From NCBI GenBank assembly GCA_024641505.1, contig JAHECY010000220.1, positions 1 through 64,000 on the forward strand: a stretch of 64,000 nt of DNA. The letters are read 5' to 3'. Source of the stretch: Gammaproteobacteria bacterium. GTDB lineage: Bacteria; Pseudomonadota; Gammaproteobacteria; SG8-11. The position numbers and the translations under genes are program-made. Shown here piece by piece: positions 7,721 through 16,893 of this stretch. Below the pieces are notes generated by a model that saw only the letters and a list, made by a program, of their open reading frames with translations, was not told the origin of the DNA and did no database searches. Position 1 is the stretch's first letter. The number at the start of each line of letters is the position of its first letter.

Positions 7721-10700
7721 ATGACGCTTATGACACATGTTGACATAGACCGCAAAGCCCTGAGCTGGGTAAGGGACGAGATCAAGCAGGCGTTGGACCG
7801 GGCACGGCAGGCATTAGAGGCTTTCGTCGAAGACCACAGTGCCACTTCGGAATTAGACGTCATTACGGAAAACCTGCATCAGGTCAATGGCACTCTCAAA
7901 ATGATCGGTCTGTACGGCGCCAGCCTGCTGACCGATGAAATGACGCAATTGGTAGAGCATCTGCGCGCCGATAAAGTCACGCAGCAAGAAGACGCCTTTG
8001 AAGTTTTAATGCGGGCCATCGTCCAGGTACCCATTTATCTCGACAACTTGCAAAAGGGGCAACGCGATATCCCTATTATCCTGTTGCCTTTGCTGAACGA
8101 TCTGCGCGCGCTGTGTGGCGCCCCACTGCTCAGTGAAGCGGCTTTTTTCAGTCCAAATCTTAACGTCCTGCCCAAGGCCGGAGAATCGTACGATACCGGC
8201 AATGATGGCCGGGCACTGGCGAAAAAGTTACGCCCAATTTACCAATTGTCATTGATCGGTATCTTTCGCAATACGGACGTGCCGGAGAATCTCCGGCGCC
8301 TGACCAAGATCCTGGTGCAACTTGAGCGTCAGGCGGCAACCCCCCAAGAACAGCAGGTCTGGTGGGTATGTGGCGGTCTGGCGGAAGCGCTTTATGAGGA
8401 GGGTATTACTCTCAGCGCCTCAGTCAAGCATCTGCTCGGCGCCATCGACCGGCGCATCAAACAGCTTACGGATCAGGGCGCAGCCCATGAGCGTTCGCCA
8501 CTGAGCACGGAAATACTGAAAAACACCCTTTATTACGTCGCTCAAGCGACTTCTACCGGCAACCGCGTCACCGCGCTTAACGAACAATTCGATTTGCAGG
8601 CGTTGCTGCCCACGGAAAGTGAACTCAACAAAGCCAAAGACGGATTACTGGGGCTTGATGGCGACCTGATTCAACATGTGGCGAGCGCCATCAAGGAAGA
8701 TCTGCTGCAAATCAAGGAAGCATTGGACATCTACGAGCGCTCCCAGGAGAAGGATGTCAGCAGTTTCGCGCCCATTCTGGACCGCATCAAGACGGTAGCG
8801 GATACTCTGGGCATGATTGGCATGGGCCGGCAACGCGAGGAATTGTTGCAGCACCACGCCACCATCGCCCAGGCGCTGGGTGGTACCGGACAGGTACAAG
8901 ACACGCTGATCATGAGCATTGCCAGCACGTTGATATTCGTGGAATCTTCCCTGGCTTCGGAAATGTCCCTGGGTAACGATACCGACACTTTACTGCCGCA
9001 ATCCGAATTTAATGAGTTGGTGCGCACCACGGCGAAGGAAGCCAAGTCCGTCCTGCACTCCGTCAAGGATGCGATCGCCACCTATGCGGCTGATCATAAC
9101 AAATTGGAAATACTTACCCATATTCCGGATCAACTCAAGAGCGTCAGTGGCGCGATGGCGATCCTGAACCAGCAACGCGGCAGCGAAATGTTCGCCCGCC
9201 TGCGCAAGATCATCGAGCAGGGGATTACCGAATCCGAACATGTTCCCGGTGCGGAAACCTTGAACACACTGGCCGATATCATCACCGGCGGCGAATATTT
9301 TATCGACGCGGTGGTGGACGACCCGATCGGCGCGGACAAGGCACTGGATGTCATGGCGGATGGCTTGGCCCGGTTGGGCGATACCGCACCGTCACACGCA
9401 ACGGATCTTGATCTGGATCTGACCGCAACACCGCGGGATGATGATGATGGCCTCGGTTTCAGTCTGATGGAAGACGTTGACGCCGCCGAACAGGAATCTG
9501 ATCTTGAACTGAGCGCGACGCCCGAATTCACGACGGATGACACAGAAATCACCCTGGATTGGGGCGACGATGGCGGCGCACCCAAAGAAGCTTCCGACGC
9601 CGAGACGACTCAGCCCATTAAGATTCAGGCAATCCCGGAATCAAGCCCCCAGAATGATAACGAGATTGACGCGGAAGTCATGGAAATATTCCTCGAAGAG
9701 GCCGAGGAAGAAGCGACAAATATCGCCAACAATCTGCGATTGTGGCGTAAAGATACCAGCGACAAAGAAGCGCTGACTACTCTGCGCCGCTCTTTTCACA
9801 CCATTAAAGGCAGCGGCCGCATCGTCGGCGCCAACGATATCGGTGAGTTCGCCTGGGCTATCGAAAATATGCTCAACCGCACCATCGACAAAACCATACC
9901 CGCGGACAAGAACCTGTTTACGGTACTGGAAATGGCGCGGGATGCTTTGCCTCAATTTGTGGAGAAACTCAAGGGTAAGGGCGAGGTGACCGCCGATATC
10001 GACGGCATCAGTGCCGCCGCCCACGACCTGACGCAAGGGCGCACGCCCACATTACTTGGCTCCGTATCGGTATTCGAACCAACCGATGAGAGCTCCACCG
10101 CCGATACTCTGGAAATTGATTTGGCGGCGCTGGCACCCGCGGAGATGTCACTGGATGACAACGACGCCTATGACATCTCCGAGGAGATGGAACTGGGCAG
10201 TTCTCCGGCGCTGACGGAATCGGATTTTGGCGAAGACATCACTCTGGCGCTTGATGAAACCTCGCCGGAGGATGGCGGCATTGACCCGGTGCTCGCGGAA
10301 ATTTTCACCAACGAAACCCAGGGACACCTGGACACCGTGGACGCCTATATCGACAAGACCATAGCGGACCTCGGCGCCCACAAAGTCACTCACGATTTGA
10401 TACGCGCCCTGCATACCCTGCACGGCAGCGCCAATATGGCCGGTATCATGCAGATGGTACCGCTTACCGATGATCTGGAAAAATACGCGAAGGTCAAAAT
10501 GGACGACAACGCGGCCGTTTCCAACGCTTTCCTCGAATTGTTGCATGACACCACCAATGCTATCCGGGTATTGCTGCCAAACCTGAAGATGCCGGGCGCC
10601 GAGCTTCCCGACCGCAGATCTTTGGAACAACGCGCCCATGGGTTGCTTTCCGAACCGAGTGACGCCGCGCCAAAAGCAATCGATGATAGCGCCGAGATGG

Positions 10701-13700
10701 AATTTGGCGAGGATAATTCCGCTTCGGACATGGTTTGGGATGACGCTGAGGATACCGATACCACAATGGATTTTTCGGCGTCAGCCGCCGCGACGGCCAA
10801 GCGCGTTACCCCCGAGGTTGATGAAGAACTGGTGGGCATCTTCGTCGAAGAAGCCGAAGAAATTCTGGCGCAGATGGAATCCACGTTACAGGATTGGACC
10901 CTCAATCCCGCTGACGATGAAAGTACGGCGCAATTACGTCGTAATCTACATACCATCAAGGGTGGGGCGCGCATGGCCGGGTTATTAGCGCTTGGCGGCC
11001 TGGCCCATGAAATTGAAACCTTGCTTGAAGAGTTCTCCAGATCCGCGCCGGAAAAACGCGCGGCGTTTGTCAGCCTGGTACAAAACTCTCACGACTGGAT
11101 CGTTAACGCTGTCGAGCAGATACGCGCGGGCCGCTACGACGCGCAACCCGGCCATCTGTTGCGTCAAATCGCTGAACTCACCAAGGGCGGCGGCACGGCG
11201 TCAGCGCCACCAATACCACAAGCAGTGACCGACGTTGACAGCTCACCGTTTGATGGCGAGCTTATCGACGAAGTTACGATCGAAGCACCGGACCACCAGC
11301 ATGGTGATATCTTCGATCTGGATGATTCCATGAACGCAACGCCGGAAGTGGAAGAGATATCTATCACTACGCCTTTCGACGGTCAATTTGTCGAAGACGA
11401 AGATACCGGCGCCGGGGAAATTATCCTCGCCGGATCCATGGACAGCGACACATCGTTTGATATTGATGAATCCGTCATTGAACTCAGCGCGGATGACGCG
11501 GTCTTTAACGACACCGCCAACGTTGAATTCAATCCGGCGGAAATCGTTCTAACATCTCCGGAGTCGCCGCCTAGGACCAGTGGTGCGCGCTCGCAGGAAT
11601 TCGATTCAGAGTTGCTTGATATTTTTCTTGAGGAAGCAAGCGAAATTCTCAACACCGCCGACGCCCTGATTCATCATTGGATGTCGGACCCCGGCGACCA
11701 GGAAACGATTAAGCAATTGCAACGCGCCTTGCACACCATGAAAGGTGGTGCGCGCATGGCCAAGGTTGCCCCCGTGGGAAATCTCAGTCACAGCATTGAA
11801 ACCGCCATGGAAGCTCTGCAGGAATCCGGTACCGGCGATCCTCAGGTATTATTGCCCCTGGTACAAGCTTCATACGACTGGCTGGCCGATGCCATTGAAA
11901 AAATCACCAATAATGTTCACGTCGACAACCCTGACAAACTGATCAGAGATATTGAAAATGCTCTGGGCCTGGACGCGCCGGAACCGCCGATCACGCTCCC
12001 CGTGGAAAAGAAACCCGCGGCCCGTGTCAGCAAAGCGGCCGCCATTTCGGAACCCGTAGAGGAATTGGTCGAGATCAGCGCGCAACCCGCGACACAGGAT
12101 GCGCACGAGCCCGCTTTCAGCTCGGTACTTGAGGCCGCCGCCTATCTTCAGGAAAAAACCGTACCTGCCACCACCGCACCCGCCGCCAAAGCCACTGGCG
12201 AGGTGATACGCGTGGGCAGCGATGTACTGGAAGGCTTGATCAATAATGCCGGTGAAATCAGCATTTACCGGTCACGCATCGATTTGCAACTGGGCACCAT
12301 CACCCATAACCTTGTGGAACTTGAACACACGGTAGATCGTATTCGTGAACAGCTGCGTAAGTTCGAAATCGAAGCCGAAACCCAGATTTTGTACCGTTTT
12401 GAAAGCGTCGGCGGCGAGCATGTGGATAAATTGCATTTCGACCCGTTGGAACTTGACCGTTTTTCCAATATGCAACAGTTATCACGCAGTCTTGCGGAAA
12501 CCGTCGGTGACTTGAACAGTATTCAGAAGTACATTGCAGGACTGACCCGGGAAACTGAAATTCTCCTGGTGCAGCAATCACGCGTCAACTCTGAATTGCA
12601 GAACGGCCTGATGCGCACTCGCCTGGTACCGTTTTCCAGCATGGTACCGCGACTGCGACGTATCGTCCGTCAAACCAGCCAGGAATTGGGCAAGGAAGTG
12701 GACTTCCGAATCTCCGGCGCGGAAGGCGAAATGGATCGCACGGTACTGAACAGATTCACACCGGCTTTGGAGCATATGTTGCGCAATGCCATCGACCATG
12801 GTGTCGAACTGCCCGAGGAACGCAAGAAAAGCAAAAAGCCGACGACGGGCACTATAGACATGGAGTTTTCGCGGGTCGGCGGTGAATTTCTTATCTCTAT
12901 TAAAGACGACGGTGCCGGCATGAACCTCGCCGCTATCCGGAAAAAGGCCGTGGAACGTGGCTTGATGACGAAGACCACCGGCCTTTCCGACAACGAAATC
13001 GTGCAGTTCGTCATAGAGGCGGGGTTCAGTACAGCCACCAAAGTCACCCAAATCTCCGGTCGTGGCGTCGGCATGGACGTGGTGAATACCGAAATCAAAC
13101 AACTGGGCGGCAGTCTCCAGATCGAGACTACGGCCGGTAGCGGCACCCGATTTAACGTGCGCCTGCCACTTACCGTTTCCGTAAACCAGGCATTGATCGT
13201 GTTAGTTGGCGAAGGCACCTATGCGATTCCACTCGCCAACATTGTCGGCGTTGTGCGTCTGAACAAACAGGAAGTCGAAAAATTAAATGGTGGCAAAAAG
13301 ACCCATTACGAATATGGGGGTAACAATTATCAGTACTTCCATCTGGGTACCCTGATGAATATTTGCAAACCCATGCTCCTGGGCGACAAAGACAAAGTAC
13401 CGATGATTCTTGCGCGTGCCGGTGACCACCGTGTCGCGCTATTGTCTGAAGCCATCGCGGGTCGCAGTGAGGTGGTAGTAAAAACTGTTGGCCCCCAAAT
13501 CAGTTCCGTCAAAGGCATTTCCGGCGCCACTATCATGGGTGATGGCAGCGTTGCGCTGATTCTCGACATCCCGAATCTGGTGCGTTCCGGTCTTGCGCAT
13601 ATCGCCACCAGCAAAGCCGCCGCCGCGACCCAGGACGTCACCACGGAAGCCGCGAAGCAGCCGACAATTCTTGTGGTGGACGATTCCATCACCGTGCGTA

Positions 13701-14029
13701 AAGTCACCGAACGACTTCTCAAACGCCACGAGATGATACCGATCACCGCCAAGGATGGACTCGATGCCCTGGATAAGCTTCAGGATACGGTGCCTGATTT
13801 GATCCTGTCGGACATCGAAATGCCACGCATGGACGGTTATGAATTCGTCATCAATGTCAGACGCGACCCCAGACTGGCGGAAATTCCGGTCATTATGATC
13901 ACTTCTCGTACCGGTACCAAGCACCGTGAGCGTGCCATGGAAATCGGGGCCAATATGTACATGGGCAAGCCCTTCCAGGACACCGAATTGCTCGCCAACA
14001 TAGAGCAACTGTTGCGCGAGCGAAAGTAG
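7721..14029 (+). CDS. chpA: Chemotaxis histidine kinase ChpA/PilL, multi-Hpt hybrid CheA
   Basis: ChpA is the central kinase of the type IV pilus chemosensory system: it autophosphorylates on Hpt domains and passes phosphate to PilG and PilH. The 2102-residue protein has a PilL-type N-terminal region with a degenerate Hpt-like motif at His53 (HQVNG, Lys replaced by Asn) and two more helical repeats lacking His near 352 and 470. Four canonical Hpt domains follow, with His at about 693 (HTIKGSGR), 898 (HTLHGSAN, Lys replaced by His), 1077 (HTIKGGAR) and 1338 (HTMKGGAR). Acidic linkers separate them. The dimerisation and ATPase domains (N-box HMLRNAIDHGVE near 1685), a CheW-like domain (about 1810-1970) and a C-terminal receiver with Asp2031 (LSDIEMPRMDG) complete it. 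Pseudomonas ChpA is of similar size and plan. Confidence 0.96.
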   Translation: MTLMTHVDIDRKALSWVRDEIKQALDRARQALEAFVEDHSATSELDVITENLHQVNGTLKMIGLYGASLLTDEMTQLVEHLRADKVTQQEDAFEVLMRAIVQVPIYLDNLQKGQRDIPIILLPLLNDLRALCGAPLLSEAAFFSPNLNVLPKAGESYDTGNDGRALAKKLRPIYQLSLIGIFRNTDVPENLRRLTKILVQLERQAATPQEQQVWWVCGGLAEALYEEGITLSASVKHLLGAIDRRIKQLTDQGAAHERSPLSTEILKNTLYYVAQATSTGNRVTALNEQFDLQALLPTESELNKAKDGLLGLDGDLIQHVASAIKEDLLQIKEALDIYERSQEKDVSSFAPILDRIKTVADTLGMIGMGRQREELLQHHATIAQALGGTGQVQDTLIMSIASTLIFVESSLASEMSLGNDTDTLLPQSEFNELVRTTAKEAKSVLHSVKDAIATYAADHNKLEILTHIPDQLKSVSGAMAILNQQRGSEMFARLRKIIEQGITESEHVPGAETLNTLADIITGGEYFIDAVVDDPIGADKALDVMADGLARLGDTAPSHATDLDLDLTATPRDDDDGLGFSLMEDVDAAEQESDLELSATPEFTTDDTEITLDWGDDGGAPKEASDAETTQPIKIQAIPESSPQNDNEIDAEVMEIFLEEAEEEATNIANNLRLWRKDTSDKEALTTLRRSFHTIKGSGRIVGANDIGEFAWAIENMLNRTIDKTIPADKNLFTVLEMARDALPQFVEKLKGKGEVTADIDGISAAAHDLTQGRTPTLLGSVSVFEPTDESSTADTLEIDLAALAPAEMSLDDNDAYDISEEMELGSSPALTESDFGEDITLALDETSPEDGGIDPVLAEIFTNETQGHLDTVDAYIDKTIADLGAHKVTHDLIRALHTLHGSANMAGIMQMVPLTDDLEKYAKVKMDDNAAVSNAFLELLHDTTNAIRVLLPNLKMPGAELPDRRSLEQRAHGLLSEPSDAAPKAIDDSAEMEFGEDNSASDMVWDDAEDTDTTMDFSASAAATAKRVTPEVDEELVGIFVEEAEEILAQMESTLQDWTLNPADDESTAQLRRNLHTIKGGARMAGLLALGGLAHEIETLLEEFSRSAPEKRAAFVSLVQNSHDWIVNAVEQIRAGRYDAQPGHLLRQIAELTKGGGTASAPPIPQAVTDVDSSPFDGELIDEVTIEAPDHQHGDIFDLDDSMNATPEVEEISITTPFDGQFVEDEDTGAGEIILAGSMDSDTSFDIDESVIELSADDAVFNDTANVEFNPAEIVLTSPESPPRTSGARSQEFDSELLDIFLEEASEILNTADALIHHWMSDPGDQETIKQLQRALHTMKGGARMAKVAPVGNLSHSIETAMEALQESGTGDPQVLLPLVQASYDWLADAIEKITNNVHVDNPDKLIRDIENALGLDAPEPPITLPVEKKPAARVSKAAAISEPVEELVEISAQPATQDAHEPAFSSVLEAAAYLQEKTVPATTAPAAKATGEVIRVGSDVLEGLINNAGEISIYRSRIDLQLGTITHNLVELEHTVDRIREQLRKFEIEAETQILYRFESVGGEHVDKLHFDPLELDRFSNMQQLSRSLAETVGDLNSIQKYIAGLTRETEILLVQQSRVNSELQNGLMRTRLVPFSSMVPRLRRIVRQTSQELGKEVDFRISGAEGEMDRTVLNRFTPALEHMLRNAIDHGVELPEERKKSKKPTTGTIDMEFSRVGGEFLISIKDDGAGMNLAAIRKKAVERGLMTKTTGLSDNEIVQFVIEAGFSTATKVTQISGRGVGMDVVNTEIKQLGGSLQIETTAGSGTRFNVRLPLTVSVNQALIVLVGEGTYAIPLANIVGVVRLNKQEVEKLNGGKKTHYEYGGNNYQYFHLGTLMNICKPMLLGDKDKVPMILARAGDHRVALLSEAIAGRSEVVVKTVGPQISSVKGISGATIMGDGSVALILDIPNLVRSGLAHIATSKAAAATQDVTTEAAKQPTILVVDDSITVRKVTERLLKRHEMIPITAKDGLDALDKLQDTVPDLILSDIEMPRMDGYEFVINVRRDPRLAEIPVIMITSRTGTKHRERAMEIGANMYMGKPFQDTELLANIEQLLRERK

Positions 14030-14030
14030 T

Positions 14031-15029
14031 GTGACCAATGTGGAGCATATTAAATACCGCGTAGCGATCTTGAGTACCGAACCCGGTACGCGCACGGATC
14101 TAAAAGATATCCTTGAAATGCACCACCTGGAAGTCGTGCATAATCTGCCGCTGACAGCTTCGGTCATTGCCAATCTCGACCTCTCCACCATCGATATAAT
14201 TCTGCTGGACCTGGATGAGGATGCCGAGGACGAGATGGACTTGGTGGAATCCCTGATCGAGCAGTCCGGCACACCGGTACTATTCAATGATACCGCGACC
14301 ACGCGCTTTCTCAGTAGCAGAGCCTCTAATCGCAGCTGGGGGAAGTCGCTGGTACAGAAATTGACCCAGATGATCGGGGCGGCAAAACCGGTACCGGCGG
14401 CACCGGTTATGCCGGAGCCGGATCAGGTGACACCGGCACGTCCGGCGGCCCCCGCGAACGGCAATCATTTTGCGGTGTGGGTATTGGGTGCCTCTTTGGG
14501 CGGTCCAATCGCGTGCCGGGAATTTTTTAATCACGTGGGTGCCAACCTGCCCGTAAGTTTTCTGGTGGCCCAACATATCGGTGCCAACCACGTGGAGTTG
14601 CTGGCGCAACAACTGAATCGCGATTCGGCGGTGCAAGTAATTCCGGCGGTGGTCGGCGCTGGATTACGTAAAGGTCTGGCGGTAGTCGCGCCGGTGGACC
14701 AGCGCCTGACATTCGATGCCCGGAAGCAAATCGTATTCCAGGACCGGGATCCGCACTGCATTTATACGCCCAGTATTGATCATGTTATCGGTGATACCAT
14801 CGCGGCCTATGGCGAAAACGTGAATATCATAATATTCAGCGGCATGGGCCATGACGGTGAGCAAGGTTGCCGCCTAGCCACCGAGCATGGTTGCCAAGTC
14901 TGGGCTCAAAACAGTGAAAGCTGCATCATCAGCAGCATGCCGGATCACGCGCGTGATACCGGCGCCGTGTCTTTCAGCGGCACACCTCGACAATTGGCGG
15001 AACGTTTGACGAGTTTATACCAGGACTGA
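14031..15029 (+). CDS. chpB: CheB-type methylesterase ChpB
   Basis: ChpB removes methyl groups from PilJ glutamates, opposing PilK. The start is GTG at 14031, one base after the chpA stop. The 332 residues comprise an N-terminal receiver-like region (about 8-110) and a C-terminal methylesterase domain. Catalytic elements are visible: Ser in VLGASLGGP, His in VAQHIGANH, and Asp in FSGMGHDGEQG. The N-terminal domain has an acidic stretch LLDLDEDAEDE but lacks a clean receiver active site, so regulation by phosphorylation is doubtful. A proline/alanine linker around 115-145 joins the domains. Confidence 0.9.
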   Translation: MTNVEHIKYRVAILSTEPGTRTDLKDILEMHHLEVVHNLPLTASVIANLDLSTIDIILLDLDEDAEDEMDLVESLIEQSGTPVLFNDTATTRFLSSRASNRSWGKSLVQKLTQMIGAAKPVPAAPVMPEPDQVTPARPAAPANGNHFAVWVLGASLGGPIACREFFNHVGANLPVSFLVAQHIGANHVELLAQQLNRDSAVQVIPAVVGAGLRKGLAVVAPVDQRLTFDARKQIVFQDRDPHCIYTPSIDHVIGDTIAAYGENVNIIIFSGMGHDGEQGCRLATEHGCQVWAQNSESCIISSMPDHARDTGAVSFSGTPRQLAERLTSLYQD

Positions 15030-15048
15030 TTCACAGGAGGCTGGCATC

Positions 15049-15519
15049 ATGGCTCAGCAGCAACAACTGAAACAACAACTGCATGCGCAGGTTATACCTG
15101 TCGGGGGAGGTGATGTGATACTGCCCAACACCTCGATCGCGGAGATCATCCCCTATATGGCACCGAAAAAACTCACCAATGCTCCCAGCTGGTTCCTGGG
15201 TTTATTAGCGTGGCGCGGCCTGCAAATCCCCCTGATCAGCATTGAAGCTGCCACCGGCGGCAAAGCGGTAAACGCCGCAAAGACCAGCCGCATCGCCGTG
15301 ATCAATGCCATTAACAATGACAGCAAATTCCATTTTTTCGCGTTTCTTACCCAGGGTATTCCGCACCTGGCCAAGATAACACGGGATGCGCTGGTATCCG
15401 CCCCGCCTGGGGAAAAATCCCAGAACGTGCTCGCCAACGCCTCACTTGCCGGCGACCGCGTGATGGTGCCTGACATTGAAAAACTCGGCGCGTTGATCAT
15501 TAAAACGGGGAAATTTTAA
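15049..15519 (+). CDS. chpC: CheW-like adaptor ChpC
   Basis: This is a second CheW-type scaffold of the Chp array; in Pseudomonas it connects additional chemoreceptors to ChpA. The 156 residues start with a glutamine-rich stretch, then VIPVGGGDVILPNTSIAEIIPY and WFLGLLAWRGLQIPLISIEAATG, which align with the two halves of the CheW fold. An AGGAGG ribosome site lies about 8 bp before the ATG. It is the last gene of the cluster and converges with bioA, whose stop is 10 bp away; chpD and chpE are not present. Confidence 0.88.
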   Translation: MAQQQQLKQQLHAQVIPVGGGDVILPNTSIAEIIPYMAPKKLTNAPSWFLGLLAWRGLQIPLISIEAATGGKAVNAAKTSRIAVINAINNDSKFHFFAFLTQGIPHLAKITRDALVSAPPGEKSQNVLANASLAGDRVMVPDIEKLGALIIKTGKF

Positions 15520-15529
15520 ACATTACCGC

Positions 15530-16888
15530 CTAGCTGCCGCAGACCTGGTCTATGCATTCGGTCATGACTCCCAGGGTAAACTGAATATCGTCCGCAGATA
15601 TCACATAAGGCGGCAGCATATAAATTACATTTCCCAGCGGGCGTAACAGTACGCCGCGCTGCAACGCCGCCTGGTATATCGCCAGACCCACACGCGCCTG
15701 CCAGGGGTAGGGCTCCCGCCGCGACTTTTCCCGGACCAGCTCCACCGCCAGAATCATGCCCCGCTGACGCACATCCGCCACATGGGGGTGCGCTAGCAAA
15801 TGCCGGGATGCAGACGTCATGATCTCAGCCAGCACGCGATTCGCCGCCAAAATATCCTGATCACGGAATATCGCCAGCGTTTCCAGCGCCGCCGCGCATG
15901 CCAGGGGGTTACCGGTATAACTGTGCGAATGCAAGAATGCCTTGAGCGTAGCATAGTCGTCATAAAACGCTTCATAGATATGCTCACGGCACAGGGTCAC
16001 GGCCAATGGCAGAAACCCGCCGGTCAAGCCCTTGGACAGACACATTATATCCGGTGCCGCCGGACCCTGGTCGCAGGCCCACATGGTACCGGTACGACCA
16101 AAACCCACAGCGATCTCATCAAAAATCAGATGCACGTCGAAGTCATCGCAGATCGCGCGCAACTGACGTAAATATGAGGGCTGATACATGCGCATGCCAC
16201 CGGCACATTGCACCAAAGGTTCAACGATCACGGCACACACTTGTCCGCGATGATCCGCCAAGATTTTACGCATCTTGTCGACATGCTCCTGTACCCACTT
16301 CTCAGGCGACAAAGACTCAGGCCGCAGATAGTCATCCGGAGCCGGCACGGTGATGGCACGTAACAGCAGCGGCGCATAAGTATCTTTGTACAAGGCTACG
16401 TCGCCTACCGACAATGCGCCCAGGGTCTCGCCATGGTAGCTGTTGCTGAGCGTGACGAACCGGGTGCGGGTGGTCTGACCCTGATTGCGCCAGTAGTGAA
16501 AACTCATTTTCAAAGCAACTTCGACCGCGCTCGACCCGTTGTCCGCGTAAAAACACCGCGTCAGCCCCGGTGGTGCAACCGCCACCAGGGCTTCCGACAA
16601 CTCGATCACCGGCGCATGGGTAAAGCCCGCAAGCAGCACATGCTCCAGGTTCTTCAACTGGCGGTTGATCGCCGCGCTGATGCGTGCATTCCCGTGGCCG
16701 AAAAGATTAACCCACCAGGAACTGATGGCATCCAGATAACGGTTTCCGTCATAATCTTCCAGCCATACGCCCTCTCCCCGGCGGATGGGGATCAATGGCA
16801 GCTGCTCGTGGTCCTTCATCTGCGTACAGGGGTGCCACAGCACCCGCAGGTCCCGTTGCATCAAGCCGGCGTTGGTGATTTCGGTCAT
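15530..16888 (-). CDS. bioA: Adenosylmethionine-8-amino-7-oxononanoate aminotransferase
   Basis: BioA makes 7,8-diaminopelargonate from KAPA using S-adenosylmethionine as amino donor, the antepenultimate step of biotin synthesis. At 452 residues it is a normal class III PLP aminotransferase. Visible motifs are WHPCTQMKDHE at the N-terminus, WWVNLFGHGN, the PLP-contact IFDEIAVGFGRTGT, and the Schiff-base lysine in LSKGLTGGFLPLAV. No other bio genes are adjacent, so this is a detached biotin gene placed last in a run that begins with yicC; it is 5 bp after recG. The neighbouring Chp cluster is convergent. Confidence 0.95.
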   Translation of the reverse strand: MTEITNAGLMQRDLRVLWHPCTQMKDHEQLPLIPIRRGEGVWLEDYDGNRYLDAISSWWVNLFGHGNARISAAINRQLKNLEHVLLAGFTHAPVIELSEALVAVAPPGLTRCFYADNGSSAVEVALKMSFHYWRNQGQTTRTRFVTLSNSYHGETLGALSVGDVALYKDTYAPLLLRAITVPAPDDYLRPESLSPEKWVQEHVDKMRKILADHRGQVCAVIVEPLVQCAGGMRMYQPSYLRQLRAICDDFDVHLIFDEIAVGFGRTGTMWACDQGPAAPDIMCLSKGLTGGFLPLAVTLCREHIYEAFYDDYATLKAFLHSHSYTGNPLACAAALETLAIFRDQDILAANRVLAEIMTSASRHLLAHPHVADVRQRGMILAVELVREKSRREPYPWQARVGLAIYQAALQRGVLLRPLGNVIYMLPPYVISADDIQFTLGVMTECIDQVCGS

Positions 16889-16893
16889 ACTAT

